A DNA stretch of 64,000 nt from Pseudomonadota bacterium (lineage in GTDB: Bacteria > Pseudomonadota > Alphaproteobacteria > Sphingomonadales > Sphingomonadaceae), in the NCBI GenBank assembly GCA_023394965.1, contig JAEWZX010000001.1:6975-70974 (forward strand), written 5' to 3'. How positions within the stretch are numbered: position 1 is the first letter of the stretch; every line of letters starts with the position of its first letter. Positions 9,104 through 17,153 of the stretch are shown here, piece by piece. The notes beneath the pieces were generated by a model that saw nothing but the letters and a program-made list of their open reading frames with translations, was not told the DNA's origin and did no database searches. The translations under genes were made by a program, and so were the position numbers.

Positions 9104-9141
9104 GAACACTGAAATACATGTCAATCAGCCGTCTGATTGCG
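9104..9141 (+). repeat. Copy 1 of a ~37-bp direct repeat (partner at 34249)
   Basis: The stretch GAACACTGAAATACATGTCAA and the following bases match 34249-34286 with a one-base indel and few substitutions. Inside it, CAATCAG and CTGATTG form a 7-bp dyad around CCGT in this copy. On the minus strand it contains TTGACA. It lies downstream of the ACAD gene and 81 bases before the aldo/keto reductase ATG. See findings. Confidence 0.7.
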
Positions 9142-9221
9142 CCCCGAACGCCCCCGGAACAATCGATCGCGGCACGAAACGTTCGTGAAAGCACGCCACT
9201 CTCCTGAAAGGAGGAGCATTT

Positions 9222-10244
9222 ATGGATTACGTCAATCTCGGCCCATCGGGGCTCAAGGTTTCGCGCCTGTGCCTGGGCTGCATGAGCTATGGCGATACCA
9301 GCCGCGGCTGGCATGGCGACTGGGTGCTGGACCAGGACCACTCGCGCCCCTTCATCCGCGAGGCGCTGGAAGCAGGGATCAACTTCTTCGACACTGCCAA
9401 TATGTATTCGCTCGGCGCGTCGGAAGAGGTCATCGGCAGGCTGCTGCCCGAATTCGCCCGGCGCGACGAGATCGTGCTGGCGACCAAGGCGTTCATGCCC
9501 TGGCAACAGGCCCCCAATACCGGCGGCCTGTCGCGCAAGGCGCTGATGCAGGCAATCGACGACAGTCTGGCCCGGCTGGGCATGGAGTATGTCGACCTGT
9601 TCCAGATCCACCGCTGGGACAGCCAGACTCCGATCGAGGAAACGATGGAGGCGCTGCACGACATCGTGAAAGCGGGCAAGGCGCGCTATATCGGCGCATC
9701 GTCCATGTGGGCCTGGCAGTTCGCCAAGGCGCAGGAAGTGGCGCGGGCCAATGGCTGGACGCGGTTCATTTCCATGCAGAACCACGTCAACCTGCTCTAT
9801 CGCGAGGAAGAGCGCGAGATGCTGCCGCTGTGCGCGGATCAGGGCGTGGGCGTGATCCCGTGGAGCCCGCTGGCCCGTGGCCGGCTGGCGCGCAGCTGGG
9901 ATGAAACCACCGTGCGCAGCGAAACCGACGGTTTCGGCAAAACGCTCTATCGCCAGCAGGAAGAAGCGGACCGGGCCATTGTGGAAGCGGTGGGCGCCAT
10001 CGCGGCGGAACGCGGCGTGTCGCGCGCCAGCGTGGCGCTCGGCTGGCATTTCGCCAAGGGCGTGACCGCACCGATCATCGGCGCGACCAAGGATGGGCAC
10101 ATCGCCGCTGCCGTGGCGGCGATGGATCTGGAACTGACGGCAGACGAAGTCGCCCGGCTCGAAGCGCCCTATCTGCCGAAAAACCCGGTCGGCGTGGAAA
10201 CCACCGTGGCGCATGACTGGTCGCTGTCGGTGGCGGGCAGCTAG
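9222..10244 (+). CDS. Aldo/keto reductase
   Basis: A 340-residue NADPH-dependent TIM-barrel reductase. The AKR catalytic tetrad can be traced: Asp and Tyr in INFFDTANMYSLGASEEV (around residue 60), Lys in VLATKAF, and His in LFQIHRWD. SLQRE-like cofactor residues fall in the GVIPWSPLARGRLAR segment and the C-terminal TAPIIGATK. The closest general resemblance is to the YajO/Tas-like AKR group. AAAGGAGGAGC lies about five bases before the ATG, a strong ribosome site. It stands alone between a repeated motif and a regulator gene. The substrate is unknown; carbonyl detoxification is the default guess. Confidence 0.92.
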   Translation: MDYVNLGPSGLKVSRLCLGCMSYGDTSRGWHGDWVLDQDHSRPFIREALEAGINFFDTANMYSLGASEEVIGRLLPEFARRDEIVLATKAFMPWQQAPNTGGLSRKALMQAIDDSLARLGMEYVDLFQIHRWDSQTPIEETMEALHDIVKAGKARYIGASSMWAWQFAKAQEVARANGWTRFISMQNHVNLLYREEEREMLPLCADQGVGVIPWSPLARGRLARSWDETTVRSETDGFGKTLYRQQEEADRAIVEAVGAIAAERGVSRASVALGWHFAKGVTAPIIGATKDGHIAAAVAAMDLELTADEVARLEAPYLPKNPVGVETTVAHDWSLSVAGS

Positions 10245-10388
10245 CGCGGGCGAACGACGCGGCCGCGCCCACGGCCACATGCGATCCCCCCGGCCCCGGC
10301 GCGAAGTGTTACAATCGCACCGGCAGGGGTCACAAACCAGTCATATGTGTGCGCCATCGCTGCCCGGACAGGGTGGGATGAAAACCGC

Positions 10389-11066
10389 GTGCGTACGATC
10401 AATATTTTCCTGACCGATCCAATTGCCGGGGAATATCCCGACTTCGAAAACGGCGAACTGCGCTATGCCTTCGCCCGGCTGTATTCCGACGGGCCGCGGC
10501 GGCTGGTGGAAGGGCCGGTCTGCGCCTTTATCGACTGGGTGATGGAAGACCTGTCCGGCCTGGAAATGTGCCGCCGCCTGCGGTCCGACCCGCGGATGGA
10601 AGACGCGCATGTCACCATCGTGCTGGAACAGGACGATGCGGAAGACAAACGCCGCGCGCTGCGCGCCGGGGCGGACGATTATCTGGTCGGCCCGGCGGAC
10701 CGTACCACCATTCTGGACCGGGTGATGGCGCTGCAGGGCGGCATTGGCCAGCAGCGCATCAACGAACGGCTGGAACTGGGGGCGCTGCTGGTCGATCTGG
10801 CGGCGCTGCAGGCGCGCTGGGATGGCCAGCCGCTGGACCTGCGGCCCAATGAATTCCGCCTGCTGCATTTCCTCGCCCAGAACCCCGACCGCGTGCTGTC
10901 CCGCACCGATCTGATCGCCGCGCTGGGCAAGCAGGAACCGCCGATCGACGAACGCACGGTGGACGTCTGGATCGGCCGCCTGCGCCGCGCCCTGCGGATG
11001 GTGGGCGCAGGCGAACGGGTGCGCACGGTCCGCTCGCTGGGGTATGTGTACGACAGTTACGACTGA
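10389..11066 (+). CDS. OmpR-type response regulator with degenerate receiver
   Basis: A GTG start gives 225 residues beginning MRTINIFLTDP; an upstream ATG at 10347 would add 14 non-family residues, and neither start has a good ribosome site. The N-terminal receiver has the phospho-acceptor-like Asp in FIDWVMEDLSG, but only one acidic residue at the first site (LTDP). The conserved Lys of the GADDYLxKP loop is Gly (GADDYLVGPAD). The C-terminal half is a standard winged helix with LDLRPNEFRLLHFLAQNPDRV, RTVDVWIGRLRRAL and RTVRSLGYVY. DNA binding is well supported, while phosphorylation control is doubtful. No histidine kinase is adjacent. Confidence 0.85.
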   Translation: MRTINIFLTDPIAGEYPDFENGELRYAFARLYSDGPRRLVEGPVCAFIDWVMEDLSGLEMCRRLRSDPRMEDAHVTIVLEQDDAEDKRRALRAGADDYLVGPADRTTILDRVMALQGGIGQQRINERLELGALLVDLAALQARWDGQPLDLRPNEFRLLHFLAQNPDRVLSRTDLIAALGKQEPPIDERTVDVWIGRLRRALRMVGAGERVRTVRSLGYVYDSYD

Positions 11067-11319
11067 GTGGCGGGAAGGTTGGGGCAGGCTGCCTGGCCAG
11101 TCAGCTTTGCGCCCTCTTTCTGGACGTTCAGGCGTTTACTGCGGATGCCTGAAAGCGGAACGGCAGCTTTGCTCCGGTTTTGAGCACCTCGAATGTCTGA
11201 TTAGGGGTGGAAATCAGACTACCCGCTAATCGAAAGAGTACGATGAAAGCCGGTCGGTAACGATCCCACAACCGACACTGCGGTCTTGGCCTAGACATCC
11301 GTACCGGCACACCGGTGCG
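11067..11319. other. Intergenic stretch with decayed repeat-like sequence
   Basis: No convincing gene. GAACGGCAGCTT at 11158-11169 recurs at 11829-11840, and short fragments of the pattern resemble repetitive intergenic debris often seen in sphingomonad genomes. AT content is higher than in the flanking genes. Confidence 0.5.
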
Positions 11320-11646
11320 CTACGACGTCGAACATTCGTTTAGCAGGCGGGCTGCGGCCGCTGCATCGTTGTCGGCTTCGAGCTTTTTTGCGAATTCAAC
11401 AACATCTGGTTTGATCTGATTTATCCAATCTAATCCACCATGCTTAGAGGCAATAGCGTCTGCTTGCTCATACGCCCATCGTCGAAGCTCGGGGTCGCTC
11501 GAGCCTCCTCTTGCTACCCCCATGATGGTTATACAGTTCACTGGATCAGAACTATCGTAGGAGTTAGAAGATGACTTGTTGCAGCCCACTGTACACGCTG
11601 CGGCGACTAGTAATACGACAAGCTTTTTCGAATCGTTTTTCGGCAT
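11320..11646 (-). CDS. Small putative lipoprotein, function unknown
   Basis: A 108-residue protein. Its N-terminus has lysines, a hydrophobic core (KKLVVLLVAAACTVG) and a cysteine at about position 22 in a TVGC context, a plausible lipobox. The mature part is small, contains PELRRWAYEQADAIA and a C-terminal VVEFAKKLEADNDAAAAARLL helix, and ends in a cysteine-containing tail. I do not recognise the family. It sits alone in a gene-poor, repeat-rich interval, with lower GC than the enzymes around it. A real gene is likely from the clean signal sequence, but expression is unproven. Confidence 0.6.
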   Translation of the reverse strand: MPKNDSKKLVVLLVAAACTVGCNKSSSNSYDSSDPVNCITIMGVARGGSSDPELRRWAYEQADAIASKHGGLDWINQIKPDVVEFAKKLEADNDAAAAARLLNECSTS

Positions 11647-12150
11647 GTGGGCGCGCTAACAATCCAGCTTTAAGAAATCTGTAAACGGCAAATCTGCAAA
11701 GCCATCCAACTACCCAGTTATCGAACATTTGTTGATGGTCGAAATCGACTGCCTGCTTTGAGGTAAATAAAAAACCCTATCGAAAGTCGAGAAAAAGGGC
11801 GCGAAGCGTCGTGCGTCCGCATCTAAACGAACGGCAGCTTACAGCCCCATTGGAAACGCTTCAAACGACCGATATTGGGGCGCTTTGCTAACAACACTCG
11901 CATTTCCGCTTTGGGGTCGATAGCAGCCGGACCGGTCTTTGTTTTGGGTGCGCGATTAGCGGAAAGTCGGCCTTCAGGCGTTTCGACAACACGCGAGCAG
12001 GTCTGCAATGAAGGTGGTCTTCACACGGTGGGTTTCAAGAAAAGCCCACATTAGCCATCTACCCCCGGATTTACGTTCTTGAAACGATGGCGCTTGTTGG
12101 AGAAGGTTCGCAAGGTTAGAGCGATCCGTCCGATTGCCGAGCCAAAGCAG
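11647..12150. other. Gene-poor interval with repeated fragments
   Basis: About 500 bases with no supported gene. A 61-codon minus-strand frame at 11823-12008 exists but has no ribosome site and overlaps repeat-like DNA, including the second GAACGGCAGCTT copy (11829-11840) and a CGCTTTGGGGTCGATAGC stretch of the kind seen again at about 14750-14790. It is probably degraded mobile or repetitive material. Confidence 0.5.
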
Positions 12151-13047
12151 CTATTGATCCACGTGATCGAGTGCCTCGATCCATTCTCTAGCGCCCAGAA
12201 GTACTTCATTCATGCGATCTACCCCGTTAGCGTCACGCATAAGATGGTCCAGACCGGTAAATTCTCGATAGGTTACGTTTGTTTTTCCGGCTCCCCGCAG
12301 CAAGTCACGTCCTGCGCGCGCAGTGGAAACTGGCGAAGACTTATCACGGGCGCCATGGATCAAAAGGACAGGCGCTGAGGACTGCGCGAGGCTTCTTGCT
12401 GGTACAATGTCGATAGCATCGTCCCACCAACGATAGCTCAGTCCCGCCCAACGCCTTTGCCCTGTTGGCTGCTGGTGGGCGGCAGCGAAGACGGCCAGCG
12501 CTTCTGATGACACTTGAGGGGGCACAGCTTCGCGGATGAGATCACCAAGTGGCACGCCCGTCCCCGACGAAAGAACGATAGTGGCTTTCGTTTCTGGCAC
12601 CAGCGGAGCGAGCAGGGCGGCCACCGCTCCTCCTTCGGAGCCGCCGAAAATGACGATGCTCCCATCCCGCCACGACTGACGACGTAGATCGGCAATCACT
12701 CTCAAACAATCCTGAACCCGTTGGCTGAGAGTATACCGGTCCCAATATTGTTGGGAGCAGCCATCGACCAATGGCGTATCGTCCCCACGTCCCGAACCGA
12801 TTTTGTCTATCAGGAGAATGCGTGCATGGGGCCGCAACGCCTCTGCAGCGTCTCGCAGATTAGGCTTGCTCGACACAGCTTCGCAACCAGTACCTTGCAT
12901 GACCAACACAATTTCCGAGGAGCGGCCGCTCGCCTCTGCCAACCAATAAGTAATTGTGCTTCCATCTGGGCGTTCAACCTCGTGCCGGATCATCGGTGGT
13001 TGGTGTGCCGAAGGCGTTGCTAACGCGAGTAAAATAGCGGCGAGCAT
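12151..13047 (-). CDS. Exported alpha/beta hydrolase
   Basis: A 298-residue protein. Its first ~18 residues are hydrophobic (MLAAILLALATPSAHQ) and could be a Sec signal, although no positive charge precedes them. The triad is visible: nucleophile Ser in FGGSEGGAVAAL near residue 150, Asp in LLIHGARDKSSPVS, and His in FTGLDHLM close to the C-terminus. An oxyanion-type region LVMQGTGCE lies near residue 50. The substrate is unknown; it resembles prolyl-oligopeptidase/esterase-like hydrolases. The ATG is the only possible start because TGA lies in frame just upstream. It is divergent from the TraB-like gene that follows. Confidence 0.8.
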   Translation of the reverse strand: MLAAILLALATPSAHQPPMIRHEVERPDGSTITYWLAEASGRSSEIVLVMQGTGCEAVSSKPNLRDAAEALRPHARILLIDKIGSGRGDDTPLVDGCSQQYWDRYTLSQRVQDCLRVIADLRRQSWRDGSIVIFGGSEGGAVAALLAPLVPETKATIVLSSGTGVPLGDLIREAVPPQVSSEALAVFAAAHQQPTGQRRWAGLSYRWWDDAIDIVPARSLAQSSAPVLLIHGARDKSSPVSTARAGRDLLRGAGKTNVTYREFTGLDHLMRDANGVDRMNEVLLGAREWIEALDHVDQ

Positions 13048-13234
13048 CTGAGGTCAGTAGCACGGGCCGTGCCTTGGCGAAAAGGACGCACTTCTCTTAA
13101 ACGAAGGCTCCTGCTTTCCATGCGGGAATAGGCAGCTTCATATTGGGGAGTGCGACAACCATTGTTCAACTGAGTGTTGACTGCGAAGCACGCTGATTGC
13201 ACACATGGTGTGTTGTTAATGTAAGGCAGCGCTG

Positions 13235-14320
13235 ATGAAGTTTGTACTCTCGTTTCTGCTCATGCTTGGTGGAGCTTGTCCGACCGTGGCTCAAGACTAT
13301 GCCCCCGTATTCGATCCCGGTAAGCTCAACGACCGAAGCGCTGGACCAGTAAACGAAGTCATGGTGCTGGGCACTCCGCACCTTTCGCAATTGCCAGAAA
13401 ACTTCCGCGTGGAAATGGTAGACCCCCTCGTCGAGCGCCTCGTGGATTGGAAACCGACAGCGATTGCCATCGAGAACAACTCGGGCCTTCTGTGTGACAA
13501 GATGCGCCGCATGCCTGATCGGTACGAAGAGGCGATCGAAAGCTATTGTTTCGACCCGTCTGCTGCCGCGGCTGCGACTGCTCTGGACGTCCCTGAAGCC
13601 AACCTCAAAGCAGAAGCTCTGCTTGCTCAGCTTGAAGAGAATCCGACACCTGAAATCCGCCGAGAACTAGCAGCGGTATTTCTCGCAGCCGGTGAGCCAG
13701 GGTCAGCGGTTGTGCAGTGGCTGCGGTTGCCAGAGGCAGAAAGACACATCGACGGCATCTTGGATGAGGAGCTTGTCTCCTTGCTCCAGCACACCGCTGC
13801 CCGAAAAAGCGAAACCTATTCGGTCGCTGCGCAAGTTGCAGCGAGATCTGGGCTCGATCGGCTTTGGAGTGTCGACGACCAATCAACATATATGGGAGAA
13901 CTGGAGGATGAGGAGGCGTTCGGTGCGGCAATCACGGCTGCCTGGAACAATCCCGCCACCAAATCGCAATCAGACGAAGCCGAGACGCTGGTATCTGGTT
14001 TGGATCGCCCTGGAGGATTGCTTGCTATGTATCGTGCCTACAACACGCCGTCCTTCGCTGTGGTGAAATATCAGTCTGATTTTGGTGCGGCTCTCGCGGA
14101 GCCTTCGCCAGAAAGATATGGCCGGCACTACGTCGCTTATTGGGAGACACGTAATCTCAGGATGGTCGCCAATATAAGAGAAATTCTCGGCCGGCAGGCA
14201 GGTACCAGAATGTTGGCCATCGTGGGAGCCTCTCATAAAGGGTATTACGAAGCTTATTTAAAGCAAATGCGCGACGCAGAGTTGGTCGATGTCATGCCGC
14301 TGCTCCAAGACGAAAACTGA
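13235..14320 (+). CDS. Exported TraB/EreA-like (DUF5694-like) protein
   Basis: A 361-residue protein with a clear Sec signal (MKFVLSFLLMLGG...VAQ, cleavage near residue 20). The mature part opens with EVMVLGTPHLSQ, then AIAIENN. It closes with RYGRHYVAYWETRNLRMVANI and MLAIVGASHKGYYEAYL, the conserved GTPH / E-N / R-N-x-x-M / G-x-x-H pattern of DUF5694 proteins, which resemble the TraB/TIKI/EreA-like fold with putative catalytic Glu and His residues. The activity is unknown. AAGG lies about nine bases before the ATG. A second, divergent member of the same type is at 15860. The region has lower GC than the surrounding enzymes. Confidence 0.75.
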   Translation: MKFVLSFLLMLGGACPTVAQDYAPVFDPGKLNDRSAGPVNEVMVLGTPHLSQLPENFRVEMVDPLVERLVDWKPTAIAIENNSGLLCDKMRRMPDRYEEAIESYCFDPSAAAAATALDVPEANLKAEALLAQLEENPTPEIRRELAAVFLAAGEPGSAVVQWLRLPEAERHIDGILDEELVSLLQHTAARKSETYSVAAQVAARSGLDRLWSVDDQSTYMGELEDEEAFGAAITAAWNNPATKSQSDEAETLVSGLDRPGGLLAMYRAYNTPSFAVVKYQSDFGAALAEPSPERYGRHYVAYWETRNLRMVANIREILGRQAGTRMLAIVGASHKGYYEAYLKQMRDAELVDVMPLLQDEN

Positions 14321-14914
14321 TTGATCTCCCCGCGAGCGGCGGCTTTTTGGGGAAGCCGGCAATCAAATCTTTTTAGTAGACGGCGCGAGGAAGCCGCAAA
14401 TTTGCGAGGCAGCCGCTGATGTTGTTTTGACTAATCCACTTGGCGACCAGCGCTATCTCCAACCGCACAGCGGTCATTATTGGCAGATTGGCGCCATAGG
14501 TCACCACGATCTTCCTTCGCGCTCGCTCTGGGATCGCACGCTCAAGGTAAGAGGCCCAAAAGGCGATGAGCAAACCGCTATTTTACAATTCCAATGAATT
14601 CCCGCGCGAGTCGCTCAGGGTCGCCCAGCGCTCAATTTTCTTGCCAGACAGCGATGTTGAATGGCAACTTCTTGTCGCCCAATCGCTCGAAGTGCCCAAC
14701 TAAACCGTCCGTCTTGGCGAACGTCAACAATGGGGTCGTTAGCCGAAATTCCGCTTCCTGCGTTAGCGAACCCAAAAGCGGACTGTCGGGAAGCGGCCCA
14801 ATTTTCGTCATCCACCCCAGTTCACTGCGCTATCTTGCAAGGGCTTTTGTAAGCAACCGCGCCGCCACACAGCATCTGTACTTGGGCGCGGCGCCCTCGC
14901 TATAGCCCGGCGTC
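14321..14914. other. Gene-poor interval, with a possible gene remnant
   Basis: Nearly 600 bases without a supported gene. One minus-strand frame ending at a TAG at 14578-14580 reads ALGDPERLAREFIGIVK. It is preceded by an in-frame TGA at 14632-14634 and, before that, by protein-like LVGHFERLGDKKLPFNIAVW. It looks like the 3' remnant of a dead gene. Short open frames on both strands overlap it and lack ribosome sites. A GCTTTTGGGTTCG fragment near 14770 resembles the repeat-like DNA at 11.9 kb. Confidence 0.45.
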
Positions 14915-15766
14915 ATGAGCATTGCCGTCTTCTGTACCGTTATCCTCGCCGCCGCGCTGCATGCCGCGTGGAATGCGATGGTGAAGGGGGGTAAGGACAA
15001 ATATCTCGGCACGGCCGCCGTCGTCATCGGGCAGGCGGTGTTTGCCATACCGACGCTGTTTTTCGTGCCTGCGCCGGACCCGTCCAGCTTCCTGCTCATC
15101 CTGGCCGGGATCGGGCTGCATCTGGGCTATCAGTTCTTCCTCATGGCATCGTACCGGGCGGGCGATCTGACGCAGGTTTATCCGCTGGCGCGGGGCAGTG
15201 CGCCGCTGATCGTGGCGCTGGTTTCGGTGGCGCTGCTGGGGGTCGGCCTGCAACCGGTCGAACTGGGGGCGATTGCGCTGATCGGGCTGGGCATCATGTC
15301 CATCGCGCTGGTCGGCAGGGGGCAGGGGCTGCACGATCGCAAAGCCGCCGTGCTGGCGCTGGGGACGGGCTGTTTCATCGCCGCCTATTCGCTGGTCGAC
15401 GGGCTGGGCGCGCGCGAAGCGGGGACGGCGCTGGGCTATTACGGCTGGCTGACCATCGGCAATGCGCTGGCGTTCTGCGCCATTACCGCCGTGGTGCGCC
15501 CCGCCGCGCTGGTGTGGGTCCCGCGCGAGGGGGTGCGGCTGATGCTGATCGGCGGGGGCGCATCCTATGCGGCCTATGCGCTGGTGGTATGGTCGTTCAC
15601 GCAGGCGCCCATCGCGCTGGTCACGGCGCTGCGCGAAACCTCGATCGTCTTCGCCCTGCTGATCGGCGTGTTCGTACTGAAGGAAAAGCTCAGCCTGGCG
15701 AAAGTCGCCTCCACCATGATCGTGCTGGCAGGCGTGCTGATGACCCGGCTGGGCCGGTCGGCCTAG
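14915..15766 (+). CDS. DMT-superfamily (EamA) transporter
   Basis: A 283-residue inner-membrane protein with about ten hydrophobic segments arranged as two EamA repeats of roughly 140 residues. Typical signatures are LHAAWNAMVKGGKDKY at the N-terminus, QVYPLARGSAPLIVALVSV closing repeat one, and ALVTALRETSIVFALLIGVFVLKEK closing repeat two. Such carriers export or import small metabolites or amino acids, and no substrate can be assigned. It has normal high GC, unlike the interval just before it. It is followed by the second TraB-like gene. Confidence 0.88.
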   Translation: MSIAVFCTVILAAALHAAWNAMVKGGKDKYLGTAAVVIGQAVFAIPTLFFVPAPDPSSFLLILAGIGLHLGYQFFLMASYRAGDLTQVYPLARGSAPLIVALVSVALLGVGLQPVELGAIALIGLGIMSIALVGRGQGLHDRKAAVLALGTGCFIAAYSLVDGLGAREAGTALGYYGWLTIGNALAFCAITAVVRPAALVWVPREGVRLMLIGGGASYAAYALVVWSFTQAPIALVTALRETSIVFALLIGVFVLKEKLSLAKVASTMIVLAGVLMTRLGRSA

Positions 15767-15859
15767 GCGGGGGGCGGGCCGGTGCAGCCTGGGTCATGAC
15801 AGGCGCGTTTCGGGGCGTTATCGGCGGCGGTTCCTGTCAATAATGAGGGTGTAGGACTT

Positions 15860-17068
15860 TTGCGGTATTTTGCAGCGTTTCTGGTCGCGATCGTTACGGC
15901 TCTGCCGGTCGGGGCGAAGGCGGCGGACCCGGCGGAGACGGCTCCGGCGCGGGTGATCGTGCTGGGTGTCGATCACGGGACCCAGCTTGTTTCCAGCAAG
16001 GACCAGCCCGGCGTGCTGGGCGCGTATCTGGAAAGCCTGCGGCCCGATGCGATCTGTATCGAACGGCCGCCCGAACAGGCCGCGCGCAACGACTATTACG
16101 AATATACCTATGAAGTGCAGGGCATCATCCTGCCGTTTGCCGAACGGACCGACACCGCGCTGTGCCCGATCGACTGGATGCCGCCGGTGGAAGATCAGAA
16201 GCTGGGCTTTGGCCTCGATCTCGACACGCCGCTGTTCCTGCGGCGTCCGGCGGGGTTTCAGGGTTTCCTGAGCTTCCCCGACCCCGCCGTGCTGGAACGG
16301 GATTTCTTCGCCTCCGACACGTCGGACGAGGGGGCCAAGGTCCGCCAATGGGCCAGCCAGCCCCCCGCCCGCGCCGATCAGGACCTGCCACGCCGCCTCT
16401 ATCTCTATCGCACGTTCATGCAGGCGCAGCGCATCCGCGCAGCGGCCGCCGCCCGCCCCGGCAAGACGATCCTGGTCGTCATCGGCTATTTCCACAAACC
16501 CGACATCGAAGCCATTCTCGCCCACGATCCGGCAATCGAACTGGTGCCCGCCACCAGCCATGCCCGTCCGGATGACGCCGCTGTCACCGCCGCCACATCG
16601 ACCCGGCAACTGACGGACATCGCCCTGTTCAACATCATGGGCGTGCAGGCGGATACGGGCGTGGTCGACTGGGCTTGGGTGGGCAGCATTGTCGACCGGC
16701 TGGAACGCGAAGCCCCCGGCCCGGCGGCGGTACTGCTGCGCACGCGGTATGATCTGCTGACCGGCACGATCACCCCCCGCCAGGCCATCACGCGCTACAG
16801 ATCGCTGGCGGATGCGGGCGAAGACGATGCCCGGTTCGACTGGACCGGGGTGGAGGATGCGTCGCGCATCGATTCCTATTTCGATCCATTCGGCAATCTG
16901 ACCATCCGCCAGCGTGCCGCAGTGGAACTGGCACGCACGCTCTATGCGCTGGGGCGGATGAAAGAGGGTGACAGGGTCATCGACGGCCTGGTGACAGCGC
17001 TGCCCGAACGCAAGGGACAGCAGCTTTCCGGCTATGCCAGGCGGCTTCGGGACGCGAAGAAATCGTGA
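15860..17068 (+). CDS. Exported TraB/EreA-like protein with long C-terminal extension
   Basis: A 402-residue protein. A TTG start is used because no in-frame ATG or GTG lies near the signal peptide; AGGA lies about five bases before it. The signal MRYFAAFLVAIVTALPVGAKAA is clear. The mature part has ARVIVLGVDHGTQL, AICIERPPEQAA, a YLYRTFMQAQRIRAAAA helix and ILVVIGYFHKPDIEAIL, which parallel the GTPH, IEN, R-N and GASHK blocks of the protein at 13235. About 160 residues follow the core, some helical and TPR-like (RTLYALGRMKEGDRVIDGL). The function is unknown; the match is by pattern and moderately certain. Confidence 0.65.
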   Translation: MRYFAAFLVAIVTALPVGAKAADPAETAPARVIVLGVDHGTQLVSSKDQPGVLGAYLESLRPDAICIERPPEQAARNDYYEYTYEVQGIILPFAERTDTALCPIDWMPPVEDQKLGFGLDLDTPLFLRRPAGFQGFLSFPDPAVLERDFFASDTSDEGAKVRQWASQPPARADQDLPRRLYLYRTFMQAQRIRAAAAARPGKTILVVIGYFHKPDIEAILAHDPAIELVPATSHARPDDAAVTAATSTRQLTDIALFNIMGVQADTGVVDWAWVGSIVDRLEREAPGPAAVLLRTRYDLLTGTITPRQAITRYRSLADAGEDDARFDWTGVEDASRIDSYFDPFGNLTIRQRAAVELARTLYALGRMKEGDRVIDGLVTALPERKGQQLSGYARRLRDAKKS

Positions 17069-17106
17069 CCAGCTGAGCCGACTATAGTGGGGATATAAAC
17101 AGCAAA

Positions 17107-17130
17107 GGGGGCCGCCCGTAGGCAGCCCCC
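17107..17130 (-). terminator. Hairpin terminator behind TBDR (17154)
   Basis: Arms 17107-17116 and 17121-17130 pair (nine bp plus one G-U) around CGTA. On the minus strand it is followed by TTTGCTG, a weak U-tract. It lies 24 bases past the TBDR stop and also faces the plus-strand gene ending at 17068. Confidence 0.65.
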
Positions 17131-17153
17131 GGTAAGGTCGGTTGGCGGCGGGC

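Noticed and set aside
9045..10280. 411-codon minus-strand frame across the aldo/keto reductase
   Set aside because: The plus strand has the full AKR tetrad and ribosome site; the minus frame is a shadow.
11823..12008. 61-codon minus-strand frame in the repeat-rich gap
   Set aside because: No ribosome site, overlaps a repeated 12-mer, composition not protein-like.
14373..14905. Several 60-100 codon frames on both strands
   Set aside because: They overlap one another and a likely gene remnant, with no SD or domain pattern.
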